Source of the DNA: Rhizobium sp. BK376
GTDB taxonomy: Bacteria; Pseudomonadota; Alphaproteobacteria; Rhizobiales; Rhizobiaceae
Direction of reading: 5' to 3'
DNA: 64,000 nt
Assembly: GCF_004341625.1 (NCBI RefSeq)
Contig: NZ_SLZG01000005.1
Span: 248,001 to 312,000, forward strand
Made by a program: the position numbers and the translations under genes. Position 1 is the first letter of the stretch, and every line of letters starts with the position of its first letter. Shown one piece after another: positions 1-8,449 of the stretch. The notes below the pieces were generated by a model. That model worked only from the letters and a program-made list of their open reading frames with translations, searched no databases and had not been told where the DNA came from.

Positions 1-284
1 ACGGTTTGGTGACAATTTCGCGAACAACGAAAATCCATCTTCAGCATGGACATACCGGCGTTTCGACCTGGATATCGATGGACAATCTTGCGTCCACTTG
101 CTCGAATTGTCCTCACGCGCGCCCAGAAACCCCTACCTTTGTTTGCGGCGAACCTGCGCGCAACTGCGGTAAGGGCGCTGGAAATGCGGAATATATGAAC
201 GCTTCCGAATGCCTCCGGGCAGACCTGCTTTCCATCCGCTTGGAGCACGCTTACGTGCGTTTACGTGTAGCAAATCAAATAGTC

Positions 285-321
285 TTGACTAATTGATTAG
301 TGTCCGCTATTTATTGTCCCA
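285..321 (+). promoter_or_regulatory. Promoter with operator palindrome of the ArsR-type gene
   Basis: A -35-like TTGACT (285-290) and a -10-like TATTTA (308-313) are separated by exactly 17 bases. Between them lies the perfect inverted repeat ACTAAT-TG-ATTAGT (288-301). The predicted transcription start falls at about 319-321, on the ATG of the regulator, so the mRNA may be leaderless. ArsR proteins usually repress their own promoter through such palindromes, so autoregulation is a reasonable inference. Confidence 0.5.
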
Positions 322-650
322 TGATCGAAGCTGAAACCATAACCACTGTCATGCGCGCCCTCGCCGACCCAACGCGGCGGGCCGTGTTCGAGCGCATCGT
401 CAATTCCGACGAGATCACCGTTGTCGAGTTGACGCGCGGCAGTAATGTCACGCAGGGCGCCATATCCCAGCATCTCAAGTCGCTGAAACAGGCTGGCCTT
501 GTCAGTGAACGACCTGAGGGCCGCAATGTCTACTATCGTGCCCAGCCGGGCGGTCTGGAGCCGCTGGCCGACTGGATGAGCCATTATGGTGTCTTCTGGC
601 CCGAACGCTTCGCCAATCTGAGAAACCTGCTGAAGGAAATAGACCCATGA
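321..650 (+). CDS. ArsR family winged-helix repressor (109 aa)
   Basis: This is a small DNA-binding repressor of the ArsR/SmtB type. Residues 5-80 carry the helix-turn-helix: the recognition region reads GAISQHLKSLKQAGLV and the wing follows with GRNVYYR. No metal-binding cysteine cluster is visible, so this is the metal-independent subgroup usually paired with an AHSA1/SRPBCC protein. I chose ATG 321 over the upstream GTG at 300, because the family N-terminus begins there and the upstream codons overlap the promoter. The stop overlaps the next start by 4 bases (ATGA), so the two genes are translationally coupled. Confidence 0.88.
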   Translation: MIEAETITTVMRALADPTRRAVFERIVNSDEITVVELTRGSNVTQGAISQHLKSLKQAGLVSERPEGRNVYYRAQPGGLEPLADWMSHYGVFWPERFANLRNLLKEIDP

Positions 651-1126
651 ACCAAGCTGTGAACCCGGACATGCGGGCCATCGTGGTCGACGAAGTCTTC
701 CCGCATGCGCCCGACATCATCTGGAAAACCCTGACCAGCGGCGAGCTGATGAGCCGCTGGTTGATGCCGCCGACGGGCTTCGAGCCGGTGGCTGGCTGCC
801 ATTTCACCTTTCAGACGGTGGCGGCGGGCGAATGGGACGGCACCATTCATTGCCAGGTGCTGGAGGTCCTGCCAAATGAGAAATTGTCCTACGCATGGAA
901 AGGCGGCCATGAGGCCAATGAGGGCTACGGCTCAAAACTGGAGACGGTGGTCACCTTTACCCTCTCCATGACCGAGGCAGGCACGCGCCTGCGCCTGGTC
1001 CATTCCGGCTTCGTGCTTCCAAAGAACGAGGCTGCCTACCGCAATATGGGCGAAGGCTGGAAGACGGTGGTCAAGAGGCTCGACACATTGGTCGCCGAAG
1101 AGGCGTCTCCGCAAACACAGCATTGA
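647..1126 (+). CDS. SRPBCC / AHSA1-like protein (159 aa)
   Basis: This is a START-like helix-grip protein of the activator-of-Hsp90-ATPase (AHSA1) family. It opens with the typical FPHAPDIIWKTLTSGELMSRWL segment, contains the family signature around GGHEANEGYGS, and ends with the long helix GEGWKTVVKRLDTLV. Such proteins bind hydrophobic ligands in a cavity, and the natural ligand is usually unknown. The gene overlaps the ArsR gene by 4 bases. ArsR-AHSA1 pairs are very common in alphaproteobacteria, where the repressor is thought to control the ligand-binding partner. Confidence 0.88.
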   Translation: MNQAVNPDMRAIVVDEVFPHAPDIIWKTLTSGELMSRWLMPPTGFEPVAGCHFTFQTVAAGEWDGTIHCQVLEVLPNEKLSYAWKGGHEANEGYGSKLETVVTFTLSMTEAGTRLRLVHSGFVLPKNEAAYRNMGEGWKTVVKRLDTLVAEEASPQTQH

Positions 1127-1143
1127 AGTAAGAGGGGAGCGAC

Positions 1144-1560
1144 ATGAACAAATCCTATACCGGCGGCTGCGCTTGCGGCGCGGTCCGCTACGAGATCTCA
1201 GCCGAACCGGCCGTCATGGTCGACTGTCAGTGCCGGCAATGTCAGCGTGACAGCGGCACCGGACACCAATCACACCTGACTTTCGTGGCGGCCGAGGTGA
1301 AACTTGAGGGAGAAGCATCGCATTGGCAGACCGTCGGCGATGGCGGAACCATCAAGCGGCGCGGCTTCTGCCCGACATGCGGTTCGTCCGTCTACATGAC
1401 ATTTCCCGATATGCCGGATGTTTTCATCGTAACGCCGGCAAGCCTTGATGACCCCAGTCGCTATAAGCCACAGCTGGTGTCCTGGACCGCAGCCGGACAT
1501 GCCTGGGATCATCTCGATCCGGCAATCCCGAAATTCGACAGGATGCCAACGGCGACGTGA
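1144..1560 (+). CDS. GFA family zinc protein (138 aa)
   Basis: This protein belongs to the GFA (glutathione-dependent formaldehyde-activating enzyme / CENP-V) fold family. The zinc ligands are plain: GGCACGAVRY near the N-terminus, CQCRQCQRDSG around residues 30-40 and GFCPTCGSSVY around residue 80. Family members can act on S-hydroxymethyl-glutathione, but most paralogues have no assigned substrate and none can be assigned here. A good ribosome-binding site (GAGGGGAGCGAC) precedes the ATG, 17 bases after the AHSA1 stop. It is therefore probably the third gene of the ArsR transcript, and a strong terminator follows. Confidence 0.88.
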   Translation: MNKSYTGGCACGAVRYEISAEPAVMVDCQCRQCQRDSGTGHQSHLTFVAAEVKLEGEASHWQTVGDGGTIKRRGFCPTCGSSVYMTFPDMPDVFIVTPASLDDPSRYKPQLVSWTAAGHAWDHLDPAIPKFDRMPTAT

Positions 1561-1589
1561 AAGAAATGTCCTGGTTTGGCGTGATGGAT

Positions 1590-1625
1590 GGGGACGGAAC
1601 AGCAACTGTTCCGTCCCCTGTTTTG
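1590..1625 (+). terminator. Rho-independent terminator
   Basis: A perfect 13-bp stem (1590-1602 with 1606-1618) with a 3-base loop is followed by TGTTTTG. It lies 30 bases after the GFA gene and closes the ArsR-AHSA1-GFA transcript. Confidence 0.85.
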
Positions 1626-1690
1626 CTGGACCCCAAAGAAAGTTGGCACTCTCGCGTCATTTTTTTGGTCGGTCTCAGATCCCAGGGAGT

Positions 1691-2515
1691 TCAGTTCGGC
1701 CTCAGTCCTGCTTTGCGAAGTCCGTCGATCCAGTGGTATCGTTCGGACGCACTGCCATAGGGATAGGCTGCCGACTTTGCCAATGTCCACTCTGGCTCAA
1801 TGGCGCTGAAATCCTTCATGATCGTTTTCGCCTCGTCCAACAACGCCGTGTCCGGGTTCGCATCGTCCAGGGTCGCGAGCTGGGCTTTGCTTGCAGCCAA
1901 TATCAGACGGACATCGTTAGGCTTTTTTTCGCTGGCGATTTGTTCGATCTCGTCTATTGCCTCCTGGTAGCGCGCCGCCTGGTAATAGGCCCTGGCCAAG
2001 ATCCAGTGAAACCACCAGGCGTGCCCGGGAAAGCGCTTCTTGGCATCGAGAACAAGCTGAATTGCCCGCTTTGGATCGCCGTAATAGATCAAGGCTTCCG
2101 CCATATCTGCGTCCAGTTCGGCGGTGTTTTTGTCGAGAAATTCAGGATTGCTGATAAGGGCCCTGGCGGCCTCGTATTCCTGAAAAGCCTTGGGGAAGTC
2201 GTTCTGATGCCAAGTCACCATCGCGCGATACCATAGGGCCCTGAAGTCGTTGAACCAGCTTTTGTTTGCATCCTTGCTGAGTTCGACGGCCTTATCGGCC
2301 AGTCGGGCGGCCTCTTCAAGTGAATCGGAGTATCGGTCCCAGTCGTTCTCGCAGTCTCGCAGCAAGGCGTAGGCCTGTTCGGCGTAAGCGAGCATGAAAT
2401 CGGAATCCTCATCGATTGCTGCCCGGAAGAGTCGTTTTGCCTCTCTGTTTCCTTCCAGAGTGAGCGGTTGTCGCCTCGCGAGGCGGTTAGTTACCCTGGC
2501 TTGTTCGGTAGTCAT
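1691..2515 (-). CDS. TPR-repeat protein, partial paralogue of the neighbouring cyclase (274 aa)
   Basis: This cytoplasmic tetratricopeptide-repeat protein has no enzymatic domain and no signal peptide. Nearly its whole length aligns by eye with the last 270 residues of the cyclase-TPR protein encoded just upstream on the same strand. Shared blocks include EGNREAKRLF/EGNEEARQLF, DMAEALIYYGDPKRAI/DMAEALIYGGEPKRAI, PNDVRLI.AASKAQL and the C-terminal W.DGLRKAGL. It has its own ribosome-binding site (AGGGGG, 7 bases before ATG 2515), so it is a real gene and not a read-through remnant. It looks like a tandem duplication that lost the cyclase domain. Its role is unknown and it may bind the same partners as the full-length protein. 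Confidence 0.8.
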   Translation of the reverse strand: MTTEQARVTNRLARRQPLTLEGNREAKRLFRAAIDEDSDFMLAYAEQAYALLRDCENDWDRYSDSLEEAARLADKAVELSKDANKSWFNDFRALWYRAMVTWHQNDFPKAFQEYEAARALISNPEFLDKNTAELDADMAEALIYYGDPKRAIQLVLDAKKRFPGHAWWFHWILARAYYQAARYQEAIDEIEQIASEKKPNDVRLILAASKAQLATLDDANPDTALLDEAKTIMKDFSAIEPEWTLAKSAAYPYGSASERYHWIDGLRKAGLRPN

Positions 2516-2622
2516 TTTTACCCCCTTTGTTTGTACTCCTGGTCAATTGTGAAGCGACCCACTCTCCGCCGGGGCGATCGAATTTTCCGCCAACATGACA
2601 GAGCTTTCGGGTGCGTTCGGCT

Positions 2623-4464
2623 CTACTCCTCCTTCAACCCGGCTTTCCGTAAACCATCCAGCCAGTGCTGCCTGTCACTGTCCTTTACATAGAAATAAGC
2701 GGCTGACTTCGCGATCGACCAGTCTGGATCAACCTTGCTGAACTCGGCCATGATTGCCCGAGCCGCCGGTATATCCCCGAGCTGCGCCTTGCTGGCGGCG
2801 GTGATCAAGCGAACATCGTTCGGTGGGGAGTTTATCCTGGCTATGGCGTCGATAGCCGCCTGATATTGGCCAGCCATATACCTGGCCTTGCCTTCGTTCC
2901 AATCGTACCAGAAAGGATAAAACGGGTTGCGGTTCTTGGCGGCTTCGATCTGTTCTATCGCCCTTTTGGGCTCGCCACCGTAGATCAGCGCCTCCGCCAT
3001 GTCGGCAGCGAGGTCCGGATCATTGGGGTTTATTCGACGGGCGGTTTCGTATTCCCGGAAACTCTTGTCGAAATCGCCCTTGTTCCAGGCGACAATTGCC
3101 AGGTACCAGTGGCTGCTAAAATCATCGCTCAATTCCAGGGCTTTGTTCGCAAGCTCTTCGGCCTTTTGGAGGGCGGCTGCGCCATCGCCCCAGCCGCTCT
3201 GATAGGCCCGGACTTCCACGTAAGACAGTTCGGCATAGGCGGACGAATAGTTCGGGTCGAGCGCGATCGCCTTTTCAAAGAGCTGGCGGGCCTCTTCATT
3301 TCCCTCGGGCGTGACTTTGGTGGGATCGGCCCAAATCGCCTTGCCCTTCAGATAATAGTCATAGGCGCTCATGTTCTCGGTCGGCTTCTGGTTTGAGCGC
3401 TTCTCTTCGGCCGCCGTCACCTTTACCGCGAGCGCAGTCACGATGTTGCTGGTGATATCCTCTTGTACTGTGAACGTGTCTCCAAGCATCTCGTCGTAGC
3501 GGTTTGCCCATACGTGATAACCGGTCTCGGCATCGATAAGCTGGGCATTGATCCGCAACCGCTGGGGGGTCTTTTGAACCGTGCCTTCGAGCAGATAGCG
3601 GACGCTCAGCGCTTTCCCGATGTCCTGAACCTTTGTCGGCTTGTCCTTGAATGTTGACGCCGAGTTATAGGCGATGACCAAGAGACCGGAGAATTTGGAA
3701 AGATCACTGGTGATATCGTTGGTGATGCCATCGCTGAAATAATCTTGCCGCGGGTCATCACTGACATTGTCAAGCGGCAACACGGCTATCGAAGGCTGCG
3801 CAGCGACGAGGGGCTGCGGTGTGTTTTCTCCTTTGCCCACTATCTCGGGCTTGTATTTCCACCAGAGAGGTGCAGCAATCGATGCCAGAAGAACCATTGC
3901 TGCTGCAGCGAGTCCCCAGGCGGCAACGCGCCTGCGAGAGTGGCCCGGACTTATGCCTTTGAGCGAGTAAACATGGACCGGAACGGGGATATTCTTCAGT
4001 CTCTTTGAGCCAAGGTCCTGAAAGCCTAAGTCGGGTAAGTGTTTCACCTGCTCGTAAAGACTGCTCGAGACGCAAATTCCGCCCGGCTCGGACAATCCCT
4101 CCAGCCGTGCTGCTACATTCACCGCGTCGCCGAGCAGATTGTCCTGTTCGACAACAACATCCCCCAGATTGAGGCCTACGCGGAAAAGCATCCGCCAGTC
4201 TTCGGAAAATTTCTCATCCAGTCGCATAATATGGTGTTGAATTTCCACGGCGCAGCGCATGGCCTCGACAGGGCTGTGAAATGCTGCGATCACGCTATCG
4301 CCAGCGCCGCCAAACACGCGGCCGTTATGTGCCTGAACGCGTTCCTGGATAATTGTGGCGCAATCCTTGAACAGCGCGAGTGCGGCCTCCTCATCCTTCG
4401 CGACGAGGCGGCTGTACCCGACAGCGTCAGCTGCTAAAATCGTTACAAGGGTGCGCTGCAGCAT
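2623..4464 (-). CDS. Class III adenylate/guanylate cyclase with TPR domain (613 aa)
   Basis: Residues 1-170 form a class III nucleotide cyclase homology domain: ILAADAVGYSRL with the first metal-binding Asp, FGGAGDSVIAAF with the second, and GDAVNVAARLEGL. One membrane segment follows (AAAAMVLLASIAAPLWW). Next comes a TolB/FlgO-like domain (IAVLPLDNVSDDPRQDYFSDG, near 250-350), then TPR repeats to the C-terminus. This architecture is frequent in rhizobia; the product could be cAMP, but activity cannot be judged from sequence alone. ATG 4464 has a good ribosome-binding site (GGGGAAGAT), whereas the upstream in-frame ATG at 4560 does not. Confidence 0.88.
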   Translation of the reverse strand: MLQRTLVTILAADAVGYSRLVAKDEEAALALFKDCATIIQERVQAHNGRVFGGAGDSVIAAFHSPVEAMRCAVEIQHHIMRLDEKFSEDWRMLFRVGLNLGDVVVEQDNLLGDAVNVAARLEGLSEPGGICVSSSLYEQVKHLPDLGFQDLGSKRLKNIPVPVHVYSLKGISPGHSRRRVAAWGLAAAAMVLLASIAAPLWWKYKPEIVGKGENTPQPLVAAQPSIAVLPLDNVSDDPRQDYFSDGITNDITSDLSKFSGLLVIAYNSASTFKDKPTKVQDIGKALSVRYLLEGTVQKTPQRLRINAQLIDAETGYHVWANRYDEMLGDTFTVQEDITSNIVTALAVKVTAAEEKRSNQKPTENMSAYDYYLKGKAIWADPTKVTPEGNEEARQLFEKAIALDPNYSSAYAELSYVEVRAYQSGWGDGAAALQKAEELANKALELSDDFSSHWYLAIVAWNKGDFDKSFREYETARRINPNDPDLAADMAEALIYGGEPKRAIEQIEAAKNRNPFYPFWYDWNEGKARYMAGQYQAAIDAIARINSPPNDVRLITAASKAQLGDIPAARAIMAEFSKVDPDWSIAKSAAYFYVKDSDRQHWLDGLRKAGLKEE

Positions 4465-4589
4465 CGTATCTTCCCCTATGCTAATATACCATAAATTTGA
4501 GGGGCGTGACCAACTGACGGCTCTAAAAAATGAGGTCCAAATCTCCGATATGCCGTGCATCTTGGAAATAAAGGAGAGCCGTTCAAAAA

Positions 4590-5567
4590 CTATCTAGCTG
4601 CACGTGCCGATGCAGAAACTACAACCTCTTCGATCAGCGAGTGGTAAGACAGACCGACCATTCGGGCGATGAGCGGGAGATCTGAATCCTTGGGATGCAT
4701 GCCGGCGAGTGGATTGGCTTCGATGAAATTGACGTCACCGGCATTGTCACAGCGCACATCGACACGACCTCCATCGCGCCCGCCGAGACACTTCCATGCC
4801 CTAAGCGCCAGTTCCTCGGCAGATTTGCTCACCGTGTCGTTCACCAGCCGCGGAGCAACCCTGTCATCGAAATATTTCTTGTTGTCGTAAGAGTATATTT
4901 CAGGCTCAGGCCCGTCCTTGAGGAGTATTTCCATTGTCCCAAGCACCCGGGCGGCCATTCCCGTTCCCAAAATGCCCACCGTGAATTCACGGCCGGGCAA
5001 ATAGACCTCTGCAAGCACCGGCTGTCTGTATCGGGCAAGCAACCGCTCGCATCCCACTTCCAATTCTCCGCAATCGTGGATTTTCGATGCCCCGGAGATG
5101 CCCTTGCTGGTGCCCTCGGCAATGGGTTTTATGAACAAAGGAAACGGCAGAGCGACATTTGCAACATCGGCAAGGATCTCTACGACAGCAAAATCGGTCG
5201 TCCGGATACCGTTGTCGCGAACAACCCGTTTTGCGGTCGCCTTGTGCAAGGTGACGGCAAGGGTGAGCGGATCGGAAAACATGTAGGGAATCTCATAGGC
5301 ATCCAGCAGGGCTGGTGCCAGCGCCTGGCGGCCGAAACCGTACATTCCCTCGGCGCTGTTAAAAACGAGGTCCCATCGATCGCCTTTACTCAGGCGCATT
5401 GCCAGCGCTTTCGCCGTACCGATGCGTTCCGTCGAGTGACCAAGTGTGTGTAACGCCGATTCAATTGCCTCGATCGTCTCCAGCCTGTCAAATTCGGCAA
5501 TCTCTTCCTCGGTGTAGCCTTCCCTTGCGTAGTCTTCCCGGAGATCGAATGTAATGCCAATTTTCAT
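4590..5567 (-). CDS. ATP-grasp protein, D-alanine-D-alanine ligase-like (325 aa)
   Basis: The protein has the D-Ala-D-Ala ligase/ATP-grasp layout: an N-terminal Rossmann-like part starting MKIGITFDLRED, the flexible central segment PLFIKPIAEGTSKGIS, then YLPGREFTVGILG and the metal-binding end VNFIEANPLAGMHP. True Ddl enzymes make cell-wall dipeptide and are usually encoded in the murein/division cluster, which is absent here. This copy also has an unusual acidic N-terminus (REDYAREGYTEEEIAEFD). A peptide or amino-acid ligase acting on another substrate is therefore likelier. It lies upstream of the cyclase on the same strand, with 125 bases between them, and may be transcribed separately. 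Confidence 0.82.
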   Translation of the reverse strand: MKIGITFDLREDYAREGYTEEEIAEFDRLETIEAIESALHTLGHSTERIGTAKALAMRLSKGDRWDLVFNSAEGMYGFGRQALAPALLDAYEIPYMFSDPLTLAVTLHKATAKRVVRDNGIRTTDFAVVEILADVANVALPFPLFIKPIAEGTSKGISGASKIHDCGELEVGCERLLARYRQPVLAEVYLPGREFTVGILGTGMAARVLGTMEILLKDGPEPEIYSYDNKKYFDDRVAPRLVNDTVSKSAEELALRAWKCLGGRDGGRVDVRCDNAGDVNFIEANPLAGMHPKDSDLPLIARMVGLSYHSLIEEVVVSASARAAR

Positions 5568-6031
5568 CGCTTGGACCGCCTTCGCAATCTCACAATCTTC
5601 AGCGCGTCTTTCAGTCTACCATCTAACGGTCTTTCGAACATAAGAGTGTATGAAGTTACCACGTAGATGCGCTGCTACTCTCGCGCGATCCTGCTCCTGG
5701 CAGATGCCTGCCAAGCACCGGATGCGGCCATGGATGTTCGGGCACGCCGTTATGAAGCTTGCTAGGAGTACGTCAGGGTTGTATATAAATAATCGCTTTA
5801 TTAGCTCTGCGAGCCGGTTTTCTTGGTTATTTTTGGGAGGGATTCTGACCACAAGCCTTTGGTCAGAATTATATTCGCGCTGGCAGCTCTCTCAACGGAT
5901 AGGACGACTTCGACAGCATTTATCCTTCGCTAATGCGCTTCAATAGCTTCGACGAGATAGGCCCTGGCATCTACCAGGTTCCACGCGTCGGTATGAGATT
6001 GTGAAAGCCAATCAAGAGAGGGGAATAAGTC
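5568..6031. other. Intergenic region, nothing recognised except a ribosome-binding site
   Basis: This 464-base region lies between the divergently oriented ATP-grasp and P450-like genes. Short open frames occur on both strands but none has a plausible start context or a recognisable protein. The only clear element is the ribosome-binding site AGAGAGGGG just before ATG 6032. Confidence 0.5.
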
Positions 6032-7576
6032 ATGAAAAGACGCGAATTCCTTACCTGCGGAGCGACAGGTGTAGCAGCCTTGTCTGCCCAAACAGTGTTT
6101 GCTCAATCGCCGCCGGCGCCGGGTCAGCCGCTCGCGCCAACCGATATCGCCTCAGCCGCGGCGCGATATCGGGCCCAGTTCGCGAAGGAGTTTGAGCCGG
6201 ACTATATCGAGAATGTCATTGTTCCCTACTTCCTTGTGAGCGTCTACCACGGTGAGCAACCAATGCTTCCGATGATCGGCGTCGAACTCACAAAAGAGAA
6301 TGCCTTGCCAAACGACCTGTGGGGGCTTCTGAGCGAAAATTGGCGGCCCGCCCCTGAGGATGGAGTAACCGTATTTCTCCAGGGTCTTGAAAAGCGCGGT
6401 CCCGATAACCGCCGCAAGCGCATATACATGAGCGCAGTAACCCCCGATCTCTATGACGCCAACTACCGTGAAAAGGTTGAGCATTTTTTTGACGAGCTGA
6501 TGTCCGAGGCCAATATGGGCAAGCCGCTAATGCGGCCCTATCTCAGTGGATACTGGGATATTTATTGGGATCTCCATCTCGGCGTGAAAGGCGACGACAT
6601 TCCCGACCGCGTCCGCGAGATTGGTGAAAGCTTCAACACCGTTCTGGCCTATCGTGACCCGACGCAGAGGATCGTCCACGACAACTACATGATCGTCCGC
6701 TCTCATCTGGACTTTCTCAAATCCTGGATCGATGAAAAAATCACGGTGATCAAGGAAGGAAAAATGCCGGGCGGCGAAAAAACCTTCGTCTGGTTCTGGA
6801 TCAAGAATGCCGGGGATGGCGAGTACTTTAGCCCGAAGGACGTTGTATTCGAGTGCTTCCATAACTTCGTTGCATTCAGCCAGTGGGGCAACACGCTCTA
6901 CAACATCATGCAGACACTCGGCCGGGATACCGGCGACCCGGTTGCCAAGGACTGGTTCCGGAAGACGATGCAGGGTGATTTCGACAATGCCGACGGCGCT
7001 CCATTCACACCATTAGAGCGGTTTACGATGGAGCTGTTCCGTACGATATCCCCGAACGGGGGAAGCATATCCGCGTTGACCGAGACGCAAACGCCGCCCT
7101 TCGAGCGGTTCGGCTACATTGTCAGCCCACACACCTCTACAAGCCACAACCCTGTCCTTTGGAAAAACCCGAAGGTTTTTGATCCCTCGCGCTACGAAAA
7201 GGCACCCACCAGCCACGATGCGGACGAGGCCAAGGCGCTGTCGATGGGCTTTGCCAAGTGTCCATTCGACCCGACATCCTTCGACCTTCAGGACGGGCGC
7301 AAGGGCGCGATGCACAACAGTGCCTTCGGCACCGTCTTCGGCGTTGTCGATGGCAAGCCCCTTCCCGTTTGCGACTACGCAGGTTTTGCGCCATTCGGGT
7401 TCGGGTATCGTCGCTGTCCGGGGGAGCAGCTGACCATTCAAGTCTTCGAAACCTTCCTGCGCAAAACATGGAAGGATAAGTTAGAGTTCGTGAAACTCGA
7501 TATCGTCAATCCGGTGCCATTGCCCATTGGGCCAACCACGGTAATTGGCGACGATATGGGCTTTGTGCGCGCATGA
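6032..7576 (+). CDS. Cytochrome P450-like haem protein with Tat signal (514 aa)
   Basis: The C-terminal part carries a P450 haem-binding loop, FGFGYRRCPGE, with Cys462 as the predicted axial thiolate. An ExxR pair (E334-R337 in MELFRTIS) marks the K-helix. The N-terminus is a twin-arginine signal, MKRREFLTCGATGVAAL, ending in a probable cleavage site after VFAQ. That predicts a folded haem protein exported to the periplasm, which is unusual because bacterial P450s are normally cytosolic. The I-helix region (HNFVAFSQWGNT) lacks the usual acid-alcohol pair for oxygen activation, which argues for peroxygenase or hydroperoxide chemistry instead of a standard monooxygenase. No redox partner is encoded nearby. 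The ribosome-binding site AGAGAGGGG supports the start. Confidence 0.85.
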   Translation: MKRREFLTCGATGVAALSAQTVFAQSPPAPGQPLAPTDIASAAARYRAQFAKEFEPDYIENVIVPYFLVSVYHGEQPMLPMIGVELTKENALPNDLWGLLSENWRPAPEDGVTVFLQGLEKRGPDNRRKRIYMSAVTPDLYDANYREKVEHFFDELMSEANMGKPLMRPYLSGYWDIYWDLHLGVKGDDIPDRVREIGESFNTVLAYRDPTQRIVHDNYMIVRSHLDFLKSWIDEKITVIKEGKMPGGEKTFVWFWIKNAGDGEYFSPKDVVFECFHNFVAFSQWGNTLYNIMQTLGRDTGDPVAKDWFRKTMQGDFDNADGAPFTPLERFTMELFRTISPNGGSISALTETQTPPFERFGYIVSPHTSTSHNPVLWKNPKVFDPSRYEKAPTSHDADEAKALSMGFAKCPFDPTSFDLQDGRKGAMHNSAFGTVFGVVDGKPLPVCDYAGFAPFGFGYRRCPGEQLTIQVFETFLRKTWKDKLEFVKLDIVNPVPLPIGPTTVIGDDMGFVRA

Positions 7577-8449
7577 GCCGGGATTGTCGCCGAGCCGGTG
7601 CTTTTGCACAAAGCTGAGGCCTGGTCGGCGCCGATCTTGGGCGTAGCATCCCTAATGCGGAGAGCAATCGGCGTTAGTCATCGGCTGCACCGGGCGGCGA
7701 AGATATCCATCGCTGAAGGTTCTGCAGACTCCATAGGGGCCGGGGCATTTGCTGATCTCGTTGGTCGCCGATACAACGCGCGAGAACCATTACTCTGCTG
7801 CGATAGTTCCTCTAAGCTGCCACGATGCAAAGTTCGGGCCTCTGGCCTGCAACGAGTCAAGATATCTCACGTCATACAGCGAGGCGACGAATAACACCGC
7901 ACAGCCACCGGCTATCAAAGTGCTCCTCGCGACTTCCCGAAATTTCGACATGTCGATTACTCTATGTTTCGAAAGGCGCGTGTAATTTCACCACCGCTCA
8001 TGGATCGGTTTCGTTCCCGCGCAATCATAAGGGCCAATGTACAGGTCGAATGGCTACAAATTCATAAATAAGTCTGATCGGCAGGCATCGGCGGTTCACA
8101 TCCTTTCAATCCGATTACCGCCAAGCAAACGGATTGATTGCGTTGAGCCTGCATGTTTCGATGAGCGAAGTAACGGACGCCCAGTTTGCGGCTTCGCCGT
8201 TGTGCCCGGCAAAAAGAGAAACTCCCAGCACCCTCTTAGGTGGAGGGGTTGAAAGAGTATTCTTGCAAATATTGTGGGCATTATGATGCCATAGGTTGTC
8301 GTCACCGATGATGGTTTAAAGTTCCTAAAGACCGCGGAATCGCCGACGGCCTTTCACCGCAAATTGGCACGCGGTTGCGCGAATTCGATACAACTTCGAC
8401 CATATCAACGCTGGCATCCCTAGTTGCGTTCGTCCAAGGAGATATAGTC
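7577..8449. other. Long non-coding or degraded region
   Basis: I see no supportable gene in these 873 bases between the P450-like gene and the broken membrane-protein gene. Open frames are short, lack ribosome-binding sites and have unlike composition. Together with the degraded gene downstream, this looks like decaying DNA. Confidence 0.5.

Noticed and set aside
6..296. 96-codon open frame at the very start of the window (plus)
   Set aside because: It has no recognisable family and mixed composition, and its end overlaps the ArsR promoter and palindrome.
1445..2236. 263-codon plus-strand frame opposite the TPR gene
   Set aside because: It runs antisense through the clearly homologous TPR gene and through the terminator at 1590. 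It is a shadow of GC-rich coding DNA.
5650..5946. 98-codon frame upstream of the P450-like gene
   Set aside because: It has no ribosome-binding site, no family and a stop just before the region of the P450 leader.
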